In this document: positions 48,370 to 60,605 of the stretch, piece by piece
Layout of the letters: each line of letters starts with the position of its first letter
Position numbering within the stretch: position 1 is the first letter of the stretch
DNA from: Mytilus edulis
Lineage: Eukaryota > Mollusca > Bivalvia > Mytilida > Mytilidae
Assembly: GCF_963676685.1 (NCBI RefSeq)
Contig: NC_092349.1
Span: forward strand, 38,298,293-38,362,292
Direction: 5' to 3'
DNA: 64,000 nt
Notes under the pieces: model-generated
The model's database searches: none
Told to the model about the DNA's origin: nothing
What the model saw: only the letters and a program-made list of their open reading frames with translations
Made by a program: the position numbers and the translations under genes

Positions 48370-48560
48370 TATATAATTCCAAGGCCCTCAAATTGGCACA
48401 AGAAGCGACGAAGCAGCGCATCTATTTTGGGTGGGCAAATATTCACTTTTTGATATGGGACGAGCTCTGACGTCCCACGGCCCAAGCTTGTCTGGCAAAA
48501 CAGCCGTTGGACGTCAGAGTAATCTCGGACTAGTTTAAAGCTCTCTACACTTGTTGCTCA
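48370..48560. other. Palindromic GACGTC patch
   Basis: CTCTGACGTCCCACGG is followed about 25 nt later by CCGTTGGACGTCAGAG, an imperfect hairpin of about 16 bp. No gene. It is GC-richer than its surroundings and could be a small MITE. Confidence 0.4.
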
Positions 48561-49160
48561 TACAATTATATCGTCTACATGGTTCCAGTTAACTATTGTG
48601 GACACAAAGAATGATTTTTGTTTGTTAGGGACATTTCATCATTCGTTATTTGTATCATTTCCCGAAAATGACAATCACAAATAAATGACAGAATGGAACC
48701 CTGACATGTTTAATTGTTTAAAGCATTACCCAAATACTTACAAAACCTATTGATTATCCTATAAAATTGATGAATTATAGCTGTTCAAAGTCGAAGGTGA
48801 ACACTGGCGTCCTTTACTGGTAACTTCGAAAAAAAAACGAGCAAGTAAGAGGCCAAGAGGTGTAAAATTTCGTAAACCAGTTGGATAAGTAATATTAAAC
48901 CAGTAACGAATGGAACGTGAATTCCGGACGTCTCACTAATTAGCGACAAGAAGCGTCAAGAAGCGACAAAAAGAATTGTTCCAAACTTTTTATAGACAAA
49001 CATGCCAGGAACATATGACTATATACAAATCTAATGAAACTGTGTAGGCTATAAAAATATATTGTAGCATGATTCAATGAAAATTAGACTATTTCTAATT
49101 GAGTTACCCTCTTTAAATAAAGAATTTATTATTATTATTATTATTATTATATGATTGTCA
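48560..49160. other. Noncoding DNA ending in an ATT microsatellite
   Basis: No exon recognised. (ATT)n occupies 49130-49151. Confidence 0.4.
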
Positions 49161-49400
49161 ATGAGAAAACTTTCCAAAAGAGACTAAATGACACAGAAAT
49201 TAACAACTATAGCCTAGGTCACCGTATGGCCTTCAACAATGAACAAAGCCCATACAGCATAGTCAGCTATATAAAAAGGCCTCGAAATGACAAATGTAAA
49301 ACAATTCAAACGAGGAAACTTAACTAACGGCCTAATATGTACAAAAAATTACCGAAAAACAATTATGTGAAGGCGAAGAGGTGATATTATATAAATTAAC
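49160..49400 (-). repeat. SINE-like bivalve repeat, minus orientation
   Basis: Blocks 'ATGATTGTCAATGAGAAAAC', 'CTTCAACAATGAACAAAGCC', 'CATACAGCATAGTCAGCTAT' and 'GTAAAACAATTCAAACGAGG' are the reverse order of those at 13770-14080. A shorter piece of the same family lies at 51935-51990. Confidence 0.7.
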
Positions 49401-49689
49401 GAAAAAAATATCATATAAGATATATAACACGATAACGATAAGTGGTTTTGAATTTATCAATCAAATTATTAAGACACGTCTTTACTGAGTTTGGTCATTA
49501 ACTGTGATTCATAACAATAAAGGGGCAAAATTAGTGCCATTCATGATTGGAACCTATTGATTATCCTAGTGCCATTGGAATTAAGAATAGGGGAATGCAG
49601 GAACATACCGCTACAACCTGTCGATTAAGTGTGTTGCATAGCACTCTGAAGGAAAATATGTATGTGTGTATACGGAGATGCGACAGCAG

Positions 49690-49832
49690 AGGCGGATCCA
49701 GAACTTTTCCTAAGGGGGGCCCGCTGGCTGACCTAAGGAGGGCCCGCTCCAGTCATGCTTCAATGATTCCCTATTTAATCAACCAAATTTTTCCAACGAA
49801 ATGGGCCCCCCCCTGGATCCGCCTATGACGGC
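49690..49832. repeat. GGCGGATCC palindromic MITE
   Basis: Starts GAGGCGGATCCAGAACTTTT and ends CCCCTGGATCCGCCT. The interior has 'GGCCCGCTGGCTGACCTAAG' and 'AGTCATGCTTCAATGATTCC'. About 140 bp; the family is common in bivalves and other marine invertebrates (from memory). Confidence 0.8.
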
Positions 49833-49834
49833 GG

Positions 49835-50470
49835 GTACCACAATTTCCCGAGATATACAAGAATAACGTAATATCCCCAAAACAAACTGATATATCCCGA
49901 TAATAAGATTTTTTATGGTGTTATACTGCTTTTAATTAGTGTAACAGCATACAATAATGAGGTTTAAGGCGTTCATAATTAATAAAAATACATGCAATCT
50001 TCAAGAAACGATTAATTTGTATCTTGTACGATTGTGTGTAGTTATTCGTGTGTTTATATGTGTGTAAAAAAAGGGGATGTAGAGGTGTAGGGTTGGTTTT
50101 TTTTTTGTGGGGGTGGGTTACGTGGCGGTGGTGTTGGTTAAGGTATAACAGTCATCTTTCTTCTGCTTAATTCTTAGATGTCTCTGAATTCATTAATCAC
50201 CGTGATTGAATATATTTTGACATTCAATCTATACATTTGTTATTCTAACCATTGACAATGAGAAAGTCTTTCGCCAAACAAAGTATTGAAGTATATATAA
50301 CAATTTGTCCCAAGGGGTCGATCCAACCATATTAACAAGGGTTCCAACCATATGCCCCCCCCCCCCCTCAGAAGCATACATCGTCAAAAAGGGTGGTTCC
50401 AATATCCCCTGATCAAGAATAAATATTCATAGGTATTAAACTAAATATTCCAATCAGTTAATTAAGAACA
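49835..50470. other. Noncoding DNA with G- and C-runs
   Basis: No gene recognised. A G-rich patch lies at 50075-50145 and a C-run (CCCCCCCCCCCCC) at 50355-50367. The 21-bp minisatellite follows. Confidence 0.4.
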
Positions 50471-50475
50471 GCGAG

Positions 50476-50675
50476 TATTTTGTGATTTGGAGACTAAGTA
50501 AGGTGTGATTTGAAGACTAAGTAAGGTGTAATTTGGAGACTAAGTAAGGTGTGATTTGGAGACTAAGTAAGGTGTGATTTGGAGACTAAGTAAGGTGTGA
50601 TTTGGAGACTAAGTAAGGTGTGATTTGGAGACTAAGAAAGGTGTGATTTGGAGACTGAGTAAGGTGTGATTTCTC
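50476..50675. repeat. 21-bp minisatellite, ~9-10 copies
   Basis: Unit GTGATTTGGAGACTAAGTAAG, repeated head to tail with very few substitutions (GAAGAC, GTAATTT, GACTGAG, AAGAAAG variants). The low divergence suggests a recent expansion. Confidence 0.9.
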
Positions 50676-51394
50676 GATTAAGAAAACGGAAATGATCCAA
50701 ATAAATATTACAGCCGATTGAAATATATAGTTTTGTTTGATCTATAACGGACAGTGTGCATGTAGAAATAAAGGTTTTGGTAGCTGCAGGGTACTGCACC
50801 GATTATTCATCTGATGGGGTTGTGTGATTTTGTAATATTTTATAAAAATTGGTTGCTTATGAATTTTGATTAAAACAATGTTTCGGAGGGGAAGTAATTT
50901 TTCTTCGAATATTTGATTAACATCCAGTTTAAAAAATCATGTTCCTGCATTCCCCAATTCTTAACATAAATGACTGGTTAGCGTCTAATAATTGGTTCAA
51001 ATTTTAAAATTACCGAGTTAAATCTCTCCTGTACATGTGCTTCTGCTTAATTTATTTTTAATTTCGTATGTTTTCATTTTCAGTTGAAAGCTTCATGTCA
51101 TGATTTTCTCAGTTTAACTATCTTCTTTTACTTATAACTCGTTTTACATAATTACAAATTTCCCGCCTTATATATATCATCCTTGTTGATCCTCTATTTT
51201 ATAGAACCTACCTGTTGTATCATTGTCAATTCGTCCTAAAAATGCATGCACTATTATTAATCAAGAATCAAACATACAATTTTCTGCTTATCTTTTATTT
51301 ATATACAAAAACACAAACTGATAACGCAATATGTAGCTTTATAGTACATCTTCATTTATGTCAATAAAGCAAAACTTTTTTTTATTCAACAACA

Positions 51395-51546
51395 GTGGCG
51401 GATCCAGAAATTTACATAAGTGGGGGGCCCACTGGCTGACCTAAGAGGAGGCCCGCTCCAGTCACACTTCAATGATTCCCTATATAAGCAACCAAATTTT
51501 TTCCCAAAAGGGGGGGGGGGGGCTGCCCCCCTAAATCCGCCTCTGA
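51395..51546. repeat. GGCGGATCC palindromic MITE, second good copy
   Basis: 'GTGGCGGATCCAGAAATTTA' at left and 'CCCCCCTAAATCCGCCTCTG' at right, with interior 'GGGGCCCACTGGCTGACCTA' and a run of 13 G. Same family as 49690-49832 and 24672-24838. Confidence 0.8.
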
Positions 51547-52274
51547 ACAATATAACACAAGCCGTTTCTAGTGTTGCCTCCGTGACTGGTATACAGTTAT
51601 CTATCTCAGCGAATATCCATGCTCTATATGGCCAGAAAAAAAACCCAGGAAATCTTCGTGTAGATAAGCTGCAATTGTTTTGCTATCACTATACCAAAAC
51701 ATATAATCCTTCAAATTATCATAAACAGTGTAAATGGCCGAGGGTTTTTAATTCACAGTAAACATTCGGTATATATATATGTGCAGTATAATTACCCATG
51801 AGATAATGTTAAGATTGATTTTTTAATCCAAATGATCTTTATTAAATTAGGGTTTTAATCGAGTTGTTTTTGTTTATTTGTTTTGCGGTGCATTTTATAC
51901 GGAAATGTGATAGCGTGAGTGGGTAATAATGTCCTATGGAAACAAAGCCAATCATACCGCATAGTCAGCTATGTTACCGAGCTAGTTTTGTCAATATATT
52001 GATAACCTTAATATGAATCGCAACGATTGAATTTAACAACCGCCTACACAAGTATTTCGTGGGTAAAAAAGCAGCTGACACTGCGTAGCAATGCATGAGT
52101 GTTAAACAGCATTTTAATAAATAACAACTGTGAAAGATTAAATAAAAGTATCTAGAGTTACTGTACTTAACACAAATTATTTACAAAAAAATCGATTTTT
52201 GTTAGCAAACAAAAAATATGTTTCGATATTGTAAACTTATTATTCATAGGTATATATAGTTTCTTTGGAAGATA

Positions 52275-53918
52275 CTAGTTGCAGTTGAAAATTTGGACAG
52301 TTTTCCTGTCATTATTAATCACGTAAAATGTTGTAGATTCTTTGTTGAAGTTTATCGTATAAGGCCGTGAAATTTTGTCGCTCGCCTTTAACACAACATC
52401 ACTCGAAAAGTCATCTTTCCTTATTCGACGAATCTCATCTGACTCCCTCATGCTATAATAAACATTTCCTTGTCTGTCAAGGGCTAATCCCGCTGCTCCT
52501 GTTACATCAGTCTGATACACGATTTCCCCAGTCAGCTTTACGTACCATAGTTTGCTCGAGCTTCGACAGATAAGTTGCTGATTAGTTTCATTGACACATA
52601 AAGAAAAAATGCTTTCCGTATCATTAACTGTGATTTTATTTAGAAATGATCCTTGCAAATTCAGTACAATGATCTTTCCAAAATTGCCACCTAGATATAT
52701 GTTATTCCTATTTGCACAAACTCCATAACAGCTCTCTTCTGTTGAAACTTTGTTACCTAACACCGCTTTTGCCGTATCGATGAACTGAATACTATTATTG
52801 ATTGGAAGTGTGACTACGGCTTTGTCTGTATCGGGTATCACTGCAACATCATATGCATAGTATAACGGTATTTTAAACTTAAAAGCATAGGTGCTGCTAT
52901 AGTTATGCAAATTCCCATTGTTATCATAATTACATAAAAGTAGACTATCGTCGGCAGTTATTGCTATTCCTGTTAAGGTGTAGTCTGTTCCAAAGGGAAG
53001 GTTTAATTGATTCTTCCATTGCATGCTGGTAATGGGGTTACTGTTGTCTGGCTTTGCCTGTGCTTGTTTCAGTTTCATTGGTATATGCTTGATTGCACAT
53101 GGTAGCGGGGTTTCCTCAACCGAGCCAATGGAGTCGATTTTCATATCATGTATGCTTGTTAAGGCGAGTCGAGCCCCAACGAAGATAGATGTCATCTCTT
53201 TAACTCGAACATCAATTGATTGAATTTTTTTCTCCTGTTGCCGCATAGCCAAAAAAAGTTGATTATTGGATCCGTGTTCTTTAAGGAAATTTACCTGCTC
53301 ATGTATTTCCTGAACTTTGGCTTTTAGTTCTCCTATTTCGGTTTTGTTTCGTTTAAACTTAATTTCTTTCTCTTTCTTTATGCTAGAAAGTTCTTTGATG
53401 ACCTTTTCCTCAAGTTTGTCTATTTGTTTTACTAGGTTTTCCTTAACATTTTTTAATTCCCTCAGTATGGTTTGTTCATCATCTTCTAATTTTTTTATAT
53501 TGTTATTTGTACCGTCCATCAAACCTGTCAAAGTTTTTGAAGCACTGTCCATTGCATCTAAAGTATCGTTTAAGACTGCTGAATTTCTTACATTCTTTGA
53601 AACATGTTCTAAAGGAAAAACATTTTGACAAGATTGGTGTTTCAAAGGCATACACGACCTACAGCAAACAACTTCATGCTGTGTGCAGAAAAAATCCAAT
53701 AGGCCATCCGGGTGAACGTCACAGTATTTTTGAAAGGTAGGAATTTTAGATCCCGCTGCAGACAGGTCGATCAAATGATGAGATCGCAACACTTTAAATT
53801 TAGAGTGATCTTCAATGCAATTTTCACAGAACCGTTCTTCACAGTCGGAGCAGAATTTGACTGCCGGTGAAGATGTTCCTTGTTCAGTGCATGGATCACA
53901 CTGTCCTTTGGATGCCAT
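52275..53918 (-). CDS. TRIM-like protein: two B-boxes, coiled coil, NHL-type propeller, no RING
   Basis: 547 aa in one uninterrupted coding exon. B-box 1 spans about residues 7-48 (C7, C10, C23, C26, C31, C34, H38, H47). B-box 2 spans 66-97 (C66, H69, C78, C86, C89, H94 region). Residues about 105-245 are charged, heptad-like coiled coil (e.g. KQIDKLEEKVIKELSSIKKE). Residues about 290-547 look like a six-bladed NHL/YVTN-type beta-propeller (DNNGNL, DRQGNVYYS, SRPYTINFN). There is no N-terminal RING, so E3 ligase activity is not predicted. Such B-box/propeller proteins are greatly expanded in bivalves and are often discussed in innate immunity (family knowledge). A possible acceptor (ttttttag) 13 nt before the ATG suggests a 5' UTR intron. 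Antisense reading frames are shadows. Confidence 0.9.
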   Translation of the reverse strand: MASKGQCDPCTEQGTSSPAVKFCSDCEERFCENCIEDHSKFKVLRSHHLIDLSAAGSKIPTFQKYCDVHPDGLLDFFCTQHEVVCCRSCMPLKHQSCQNVFPLEHVSKNVRNSAVLNDTLDAMDSASKTLTGLMDGTNNNIKKLEDDEQTILRELKNVKENLVKQIDKLEEKVIKELSSIKKEKEIKFKRNKTEIGELKAKVQEIHEQVNFLKEHGSNNQLFLAMRQQEKKIQSIDVRVKEMTSIFVGARLALTSIHDMKIDSIGSVEETPLPCAIKHIPMKLKQAQAKPDNSNPITSMQWKNQLNLPFGTDYTLTGIAITADDSLLLCNYDNNGNLHNYSSTYAFKFKIPLYYAYDVAVIPDTDKAVVTLPINNSIQFIDTAKAVLGNKVSTEESCYGVCANRNNIYLGGNFGKIIVLNLQGSFLNKITVNDTESIFSLCVNETNQQLICRSSSKLWYVKLTGEIVYQTDVTGAAGLALDRQGNVYYSMRESDEIRRIRKDDFSSDVVLKASDKISRPYTINFNKESTTFYVINNDRKTVQIFNCN

Positions 53919-53949
53919 CGTTTCTATATTTCTAAAAAAAAGTTGTCAG

Positions 53950-54790
53950 ACAATATTATTATGAAGCAGTCTTCGCGAAATGATTTAATTTGTTTCTAAC
54001 TTTAAGTTAAGGTAAACCAATGACGGAAATGTAGCTTGCGTTTAAATTTATACTGTTATGATGACAGGGATTTTTAATCAATTAATATATTTATGAATTG
54101 AAGTGTAATATCGATATGAAAATATCATCATTTTGTATTTACAAAAGGTTAAACATTTTCTGTATTTGCAGACGTACAGAAGGTGTGAGAAAACACCCCA
54201 CCTAGACAAAATAAAAGCATCTTGGCCTTGGGAAATGTTCGACATTATTCCCAGTTAAATACTTGTATGATTATTATGGATAGTAATTATCGTTTGTTGA
54301 TGTGGTTCCCAAGTGTTTCTCGTTTCTTACATAGATTAGACCGTTGGTTTTCCCGTTTGAATGATTTACACTAGTTATTTTTTGGGGTCCTTTATAGGTT
54401 GCTGTTCGGTGTGATCCAAGGCTCCGTGTTGAAGAAGTACTTTGACATATAATGGTTTATTTTCATAAATTGTGACTTGGATGTGGAGATTCATTGGCAC
54501 TCATACCGCATCATCTTATATCTATCTGGGAAATGTTAGATGTTCCTCCCATGCAGTTAAGTCTTGTATGATTTATATAGACTATACACCACTGACAGAC
54601 GGGCAATGATTTATTTTGTATTTGTTATCCAAAAATCATGCATTCAGTTTTGATGTTGTATTTGTTTACTGATATATAGATAGAATATTGTTAATTTTCT
54701 TATTTATCCTTTGTAGTAGTAGTTCTAACTTTTTTATTTTCTATTCGTGTGTAAGGGTAAAAATAATTAATCACCTAGTTCATTTATAAG
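53950..54790. other. 5' flank of the TRIM-like gene with SINE-like insertion
   Basis: The promoter and noncoding exon of the TRIM-like gene should lie here but are not identifiable. A plus-oriented SINE-like 3' fragment covers about 54295-54530 ('GGGGTCCTTTATAGGTTGCT', 'TTCATTGGCACTCATACCGC'). Confidence 0.45.
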
Positions 54791-57700
54791 ATTTTATTTT
54801 GGGGCATCTTAACTTGCACTGGTGTGCTGGTGGTGTTGCCACAGGTTTAATTGTGTATGCGCCTAGTGCAGTTGGGAGTCATAGACTCTTAAACTGCCAC
54901 TGGATAGCTTATATTCATAGGTGAAAAGAAAGCCGAGTGCGTAAGTCTTTCCTGCCAGTACATAGCCTCTACACTAACAAGACTTCTATAGTGCCTCCCT
55001 GCGACAGCACACGGTAACTAGGACCTTGTGTCCTAGGCCTTACTGTAGAGGATCTCGGAGTAGCAAGGACCCTAGAGATGAAGTGTGTAGGCTCTACGGC
55101 GTGTGGATACGTCCTAGCACTCACCAACCTTGCCCCAGCTATGGGTTAATAGCCGGCTAGATGAAAGTCGTCAACCTTGAAAGGCAATTCATATAGGAGA
55201 GGAAAACTCTGATATAAAATATCGGGTAGATTTGACTCGTCAGCCTTGGTCGGCAATGGATCTATAGGAAAGAAACATTGAGTAAAGATTCTCTGGTTCT
55301 CCAGGTTGGGGATTGAGCGTTAGGCCAACAACCTATCCTTGTAAAAAACTTTAAAAGTTACAGAAACGCGAAATGGAAGAACGACTTTTCTGATGGGAAA
55401 TACCGAGGTGAGACCAGAAAACAGAAATCAGTTAGAAGGTTTAATGAATGATGTTGGCCAAACCCAGAATCAATTGGAAGCAAACATCAGGAGGGAACCT
55501 TTGGTTCACCCTAGAAAACAGATCAAGGTCGGATGCTGGAATGTTAGAACAATGTATGCACCTGGAAAGACATACCAGGTAGTAAATGAAATGAACAACT
55601 ATGGAATTGATGTATTGGGTATTAGTGAATGTCGTTGGACCGGAACAGGAAAAATCAACCTCAGAGGTGGTGAGACTATGCTATACTCAGGACAAACAGA
55701 AAGACATGAGTATGGAGTAGCACTTATTATATCAAAAGCAAACAGAAAAACACTCATGGAATGACAACCTATTATTGAAAGAATAATAACAGCTCGATTT
55801 TTTTCTAGACATATAAAGTTGACCATAATACAGTGTTATGCACCAACGAATGACGATTCTGATGAAGTAAAAGAGGAATTCTACCAAACCTTGAACGATG
55901 CAACAGCAAAAGTTCATAAACATGATATGATAATTGTAATGGGTGACATGAATGCAAAGATAGGATCAGATAATGTTGGATATGAAGATGTAATGGGGAA
56001 GAATGGGTATGGTGTTATCAATGAGAACGGAGAACTATTTCGGGATTATTGTCAGACTAACAATATTGTAATTTGCTCCAGCATATTCCAACATAAAGAT
56101 ATTCATAACTATACACGGACGTCACCAGACGGAAACATCAAGAATCAGATTGATCACATCACGATTCACAAAAGGTTTAGAGGATCTATGGAAGATGTAC
56201 GGTCATATAGAGGTGCTGATGTTGGTAGTGACCATGAACTACTTATATCCAGAGTTAAGCTTAAACTTTGTAGACAGAGAGTAAATCAGGGACAGAAGAA
56301 AAGATATGACACAGATAAGCTAAAGATACCAAAAGTTGCACAAGAGTTCAAACTTGAGTTAAGGAACAGATTCCAGGTATTGGGAGAAACAGAAGGCATA
56401 GAAGAACAGTGGATATATATTAAACAAGCAATATGTGAGGTTGGTGAGCAAACATTGGGATTTAAAGACAGAAAACAACCAGAATGGATTACTACCAACA
56501 GTATCCACAAAATACAAGAACGTAAACAGATAAAACAAAAAATCAATGCTACAAGATCACAAAGACAGAAAGAAAAGCTTGAGAAAGATTATAAGGATAA
56601 GAAAAAGGAGGTAAAATTTAGTACCAGAGATGATAAGAGAAAATATATTGATAATATTGCAAAAAGTGCAGAAGAGGCAGCAAATAGAGGAGAGCAGAAC
56701 AAGCTATATATGCTGAGTAAGAAAATTTCCAACAGCAGCATTTGAGGGAACAGACCTGTAAAGTCAAAAGAGAGACATATAATAACCAACCAGAAGGAAC
56801 AGTTAGAGAGATGGAAAGAACACTTTGAAGAGATTTTAAATGCGAAAGATCCACCAGTACTAGCCGATATTCAGCCTTCAGATGTTGTCGATATGAATAT
56901 TGAACCACCAACCATAGAAGAGATAATAAAGAGTATAAAGGCACTCAGTAATGGTAAGGCTCCAGGTATTGACAACATACAAGCTGAACTATTGAAAACT
57001 GATGTAGGCACAATAGCAAAAGTCTTTTGCCATTTATTTACAAAAATTTGGAACAAGGAAGAAATACCAACAGACTGGCAAAAGGGAATTATAATCAAAC
57101 TCTCAAAAAAAAGGAAATTTAGAAGAGTGTGAAAACTGGAGAGGAATAACCTTACTATCTGTACCTGGGAAGGTCCTCTGAAGAATCATCATCAACAGAA
57201 TTAAAGATGCTATTGACAACATACTACGTAAAGAACAAGCTGGGTTCAGAGGAGGTCGAGGCTGTATCAACCAAATATTCATCCTTTGAAATATTATAGA
57301 ACAATGCATTGAATGGAACAGCCCCCTATTTATCAACTTCATCGACTTCAGAAGAGCATTTGACACTATCCATCGAGAAACCTTAAAAAAGATCATGGCA
57401 AACTATGGAATACCAGGTAAAATAATCAGGATGGTACAAGCATTTTATGATCACTTCAGTTGTGTAGTCGAACATGAGGGTAAACATTCGGAATGGTTCC
57501 ACATTAAATCAGGAGTCAGACAAGGGTGTGTAATGTCTGGATTCCTTTTCTTACTGGTTATAGATTGGACAATGAAGCAAACAACACAGAAAAAGTGTGG
57601 TATCAACTGTGGAAGACTACAGGTATTAGAAGATCTTGATTTTGCAGATGATATTGCTCTCCTATCAGCAACAAGAACACAGCTGCAAGGTAAAACAAAT

Positions 57701-58450
57701 GATATACAAAAGATAGCTTAAACAACTGGCTTAGAAATAATCAAGAAAAAGAGTAAAATAATGTGTGTAAAGGCAAACAACATCCAGCCTATTACATTGA
57801 ACAGCGAAGAAATAGAGATAGTAGACAGCTTCACATAACTTGGATCGGTCATAGATACCAACGACAATGCAACAGCCGACATAAGGAATAGAATTAAAAA
57901 AGCAAGAGAAGCATACTATAAGCTAAGAAAAATATGGACATCAAACCAATACAGTAGTAACACCAAAATGAAAATTTATAAAAGCAATGTAATATCAGTG
58001 TTGCTATATGGGGCAGAATGTTGGAAGGTAAGCAAGAGAGATGGAGATAGACTTAACACCTTCAACACCAGGAACTTGCGTAGAATCTTTAAGATATTTT
58101 GGCCAACTATGATATCCAACTCAGAACTGCTACAAAAAGCCAACATGTCAGTGCAGCATAACCAACACCATTAAGATCAGGAGATGGAGTTGGATAGGTC
58201 ACATCCTGAGGATGGACCCATGGAATGATTGTAGAATCGTCTTGACATGGACACCACCAGGAAAGAGAAATGCAGGAAGACCAAAAGAAACTTGGAGACG
58301 AATGGTAGATAAGGAAAGAACAGAATTTGGATGGAGAACATGGGGAGAAGCACAACAAGCAGCAGCAGACAGACTCAGATGGAAGGCTTCCATTCGCGCC
58401 CTATGCGACACATGGCGCTAACGGGAGTTGTAAGTTGTAAGTTGTAAACA
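54790..58450 (+). mobile_element. RTE-like non-LTR retrotransposon (LINE), near full length, inactive
   Basis: Holds a ~600-bp 5' region without ORF (about 54790-55390), then an endonuclease-reverse transcriptase frame broken by stops and frameshifts (55393-58421). A 3' UTR of under 30 bp consists mainly of TTGTAAG repeats (GTTGTAAGTTGTAAGTTGTA). A single EN-RT ORF and a microsatellite tail directly after the stop are typical of the RTE clade. I could not delimit a target-site duplication; the 5' limit is approximate. Confidence 0.75.
55393..58421 (+). pseudogene. LINE endonuclease/reverse transcriptase, broken ORF
   Basis: The N-terminal EEP endonuclease begins KVGCWNVRTMYAPGKTYQVV (from about 55525) and includes ISECRWTGTGK. 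An in-frame TGA at 55762 sits where related proteins have Trp. The same frame continues to GDMNAK (55942-55959), NQIDHI and SDHELLIS. A second TGA lies at 56743. The frame then runs through GKAPGIDNIQAELLK to an A8 tract near 57104-57112, where it shifts by one. Reverse transcriptase follows: FIDFRRAFD (57338), GVRQGCVMSGF and FADDIALL (57641), with further stops (57178, 57719, about 57835). Another shift near 58150 leads to the C-terminal GRPKETWRRMVD...RALCDTWR and TAA. It resembles RTE / 'craniofacial development protein 2-like' annotations (family memory). Confidence 0.85.
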
Positions 58451-59480
58451 CGATGTATTTGGTTTACAGTTTGATTTAGAAGAAATAACGACATAGCTAG
58501 ATAATACAATTAGTTATCTAATTGCTAACACAATTTTATTATAATTATAGTATTGTAATTTTTATTGTTATAAAACATATCAAATATCATTACTACAAAC
58601 ATAATCTTGAACTAAATCCTATTTTTTTGGAATTGTTTGGAAATTTACCTGTGACGTCACTTTTGTACTTCGATCTAGTCGGGTGACATGTATTGTGTGG
58701 TTCCGCTGTGCTGTTTTTATGTGTATACCTAGGTTGTATTACGTGTTAGTTTTTATTATGTGGTTAGTCACTCCTACCATGATGACATGCATATCAACTA
58801 TATGGTCATTTTTATAAATTAACTGTTTGCATAAAGTTAATATGATTTATTCTAAATACTAAAGATTTTCTTATCCCAGGCAAATAACCTTAGCCGTATT
58901 TGCACAACTTTTTGGAATTTGGGTCCTCAATGCTCATCATCTTTGTTTGACTTTCTTTACTATTTTGACCTGAGTGTCACTGATGATTCTAATGTAGACG
59001 AAACACGCGTCTGGCGTATAGTTATTATAAACCTTGTACCTTTAAAAACTATTAACATGTCGTAATGTTCTATTGTATTGTTAATTTGTGTATTTCTCTG
59101 TCCTGAATATTCTTCCATTTTTTTTGTAATGTATTCCTGTCATATCATGTTGTCAATTGAGTGTTATATTTAACAATTCCATAAAAGCGGGAGGTTTGGC
59201 TAGCCGCAAAAGTAGGTTCAACCCACAATTTTTTCTCAAAATGTCCTGTACCAAGTCAGGAAAATGGCAATTGTTATCTTATAGTTCGAATCTGTGTGTG
59301 TCGCATTGTTGTTTAGTTTTTTGTTGCACTTGAGTTTTTCTGTTATTTCGTTGTTTTCCTCTTATATTTGTTTTCTTCAGTTTTAGTTTGGTACCCGGAT
59401 TTGTATTCTCTAAATGGATTTATGACTTTCGAACATTGATGTACTACTATTGCCTTTATTTGTTAAACAGTATATATATA
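58450..59480 (+). repeat. Interspersed bivalve repeats downstream of the LINE
   Basis: 58860-59050 contains 'TGAGTGTCACTGATGATTCT' and 'GTAGACGAAACACGCGTCTG', a recurrent bivalve repeat. 59170-59470 contains 'CTGTACCAAGTCAGGAAAAT' and 'TGGTACCCGGATTTGTATTC', a SINE-like piece related to the one at 945-1035. No exon recognised. Confidence 0.55.
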
Positions 59481-59799
59481 TAATAATATCATTGATACAG
59501 TCATACAGTAGTGACGAAACAAACAAATCGTTTCTAAAACCAATAAATATTACTTCCGATTTCTAACGCACTTCACGATTGCCTTTTAAACTTTTCAAGA
59601 AAGTTTGTTTGCAATTTAGATACACTTTGTTTTAAGTGGTCCTTTTTATAATAAAAATGGGTTATGGAGTTGGATGAAATAAGCGAAACCAAAAGTAAAA
59701 TGTATATTAACCTATAACTAGAAAATATGTAAGGTAGCAGCCAATGTAATGGTAGAATATTAAGGAATACTTAGTATAGTTCATTCTTATAAAAATTAC

Positions 59800-60135
59800 C
59801 TTGTCTAAATAGAGCAGCATAGAAGATTTCCAGAAACTATTTCCCCATAAATAGTACCATGTTTACATACATGTCATAAAATTTATAAAATCTGTGCTTT
59901 CAGTCAAATATGGAACGCCGTTCTTGTCAACTATGTCATGTATAAAGCAATGTTACTATGAAGATCATTAACAAATATAAAATTACTTTTCTAAACTGAG
60001 TAGTATTGATTTCCAGAAACTATTTCTTCATACATATTACCATGTTGACATGTCATAAAATTTATATAATCTGTGATTTCAGTTAAATATGGAACGCCGT
60101 TCTTGTCAACGATGTCATGTATGTAAAGCAATGTT
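59800..60135. repeat. Tandem duplication, ~185 bp, two copies
   Basis: The block 'GATTTCCAGAAACTATTTC' ... 'CAAATATGGAACGCCGTTCT' 'TGTCAACTATGTCATGTAT' at about 59820-59955 is repeated with about 10% change at 60005-60135. The conserved end reads METRSC-like on the plus strand but has no extended frame. Function not recognised. Confidence 0.65.
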
Positions 60136-60605
60136 AATACTACAAATGAAAGTTTTTATTTATATGTATATAATAACACCACAGAGCTCTTTTAGATTTT
60201 TCTTTGACAGTCCAAGATGTGAAAGCAAAGGATGTATTAGATCTAAAAGCGCGAAGAGCTGAGCTGTAAGACAAAAGCAGACCTTAGAAAATAAAGGTAA
60301 CGTGTTTAAACTAGCACTAGGACATTTCAGTATACGGATGTGGATAGTAAACTGCACATAGAAAACGAAGAAATAGTGGTGCCATCGTTGATTACGTTTA
60401 TAAAGTAATACAAAAAGACAGGAAATACCAAAAAAAAAAAAACCCCAAAAAAACAATCATTAATACACCTTATCGCTATTTTTCCGCCATTACCGGATAT
60501 CACACAGGTTCCCGTAAAATTTTGGGTGTGGTCACGTTTCTCCAACATTTGGTAATTAGACTAAAACAACATTAGGGATTATGGGGTCCTCTTAAGGACT
60601 GGATC

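Noticed and set aside
53023-53740. Plus-strand open frames of 66-103 codons
   Set aside because: They are antisense shadows of the TRIM-like coding exon, created by its codon composition.
54790-55390. A structured noncoding RNA upstream of the LINE ORF
   Set aside because: The position and lack of an ORF are explained more simply as the 5' region of the LINE; no specific RNA fold could be supported by eye.
59800-60135. Duplicated zinc-finger-like exons (plus-strand MERRSCQ-C-H-C)
   Set aside because: The Cys/His pattern is short, the frames are not open beyond it and only one side has an acceptor-like sequence.
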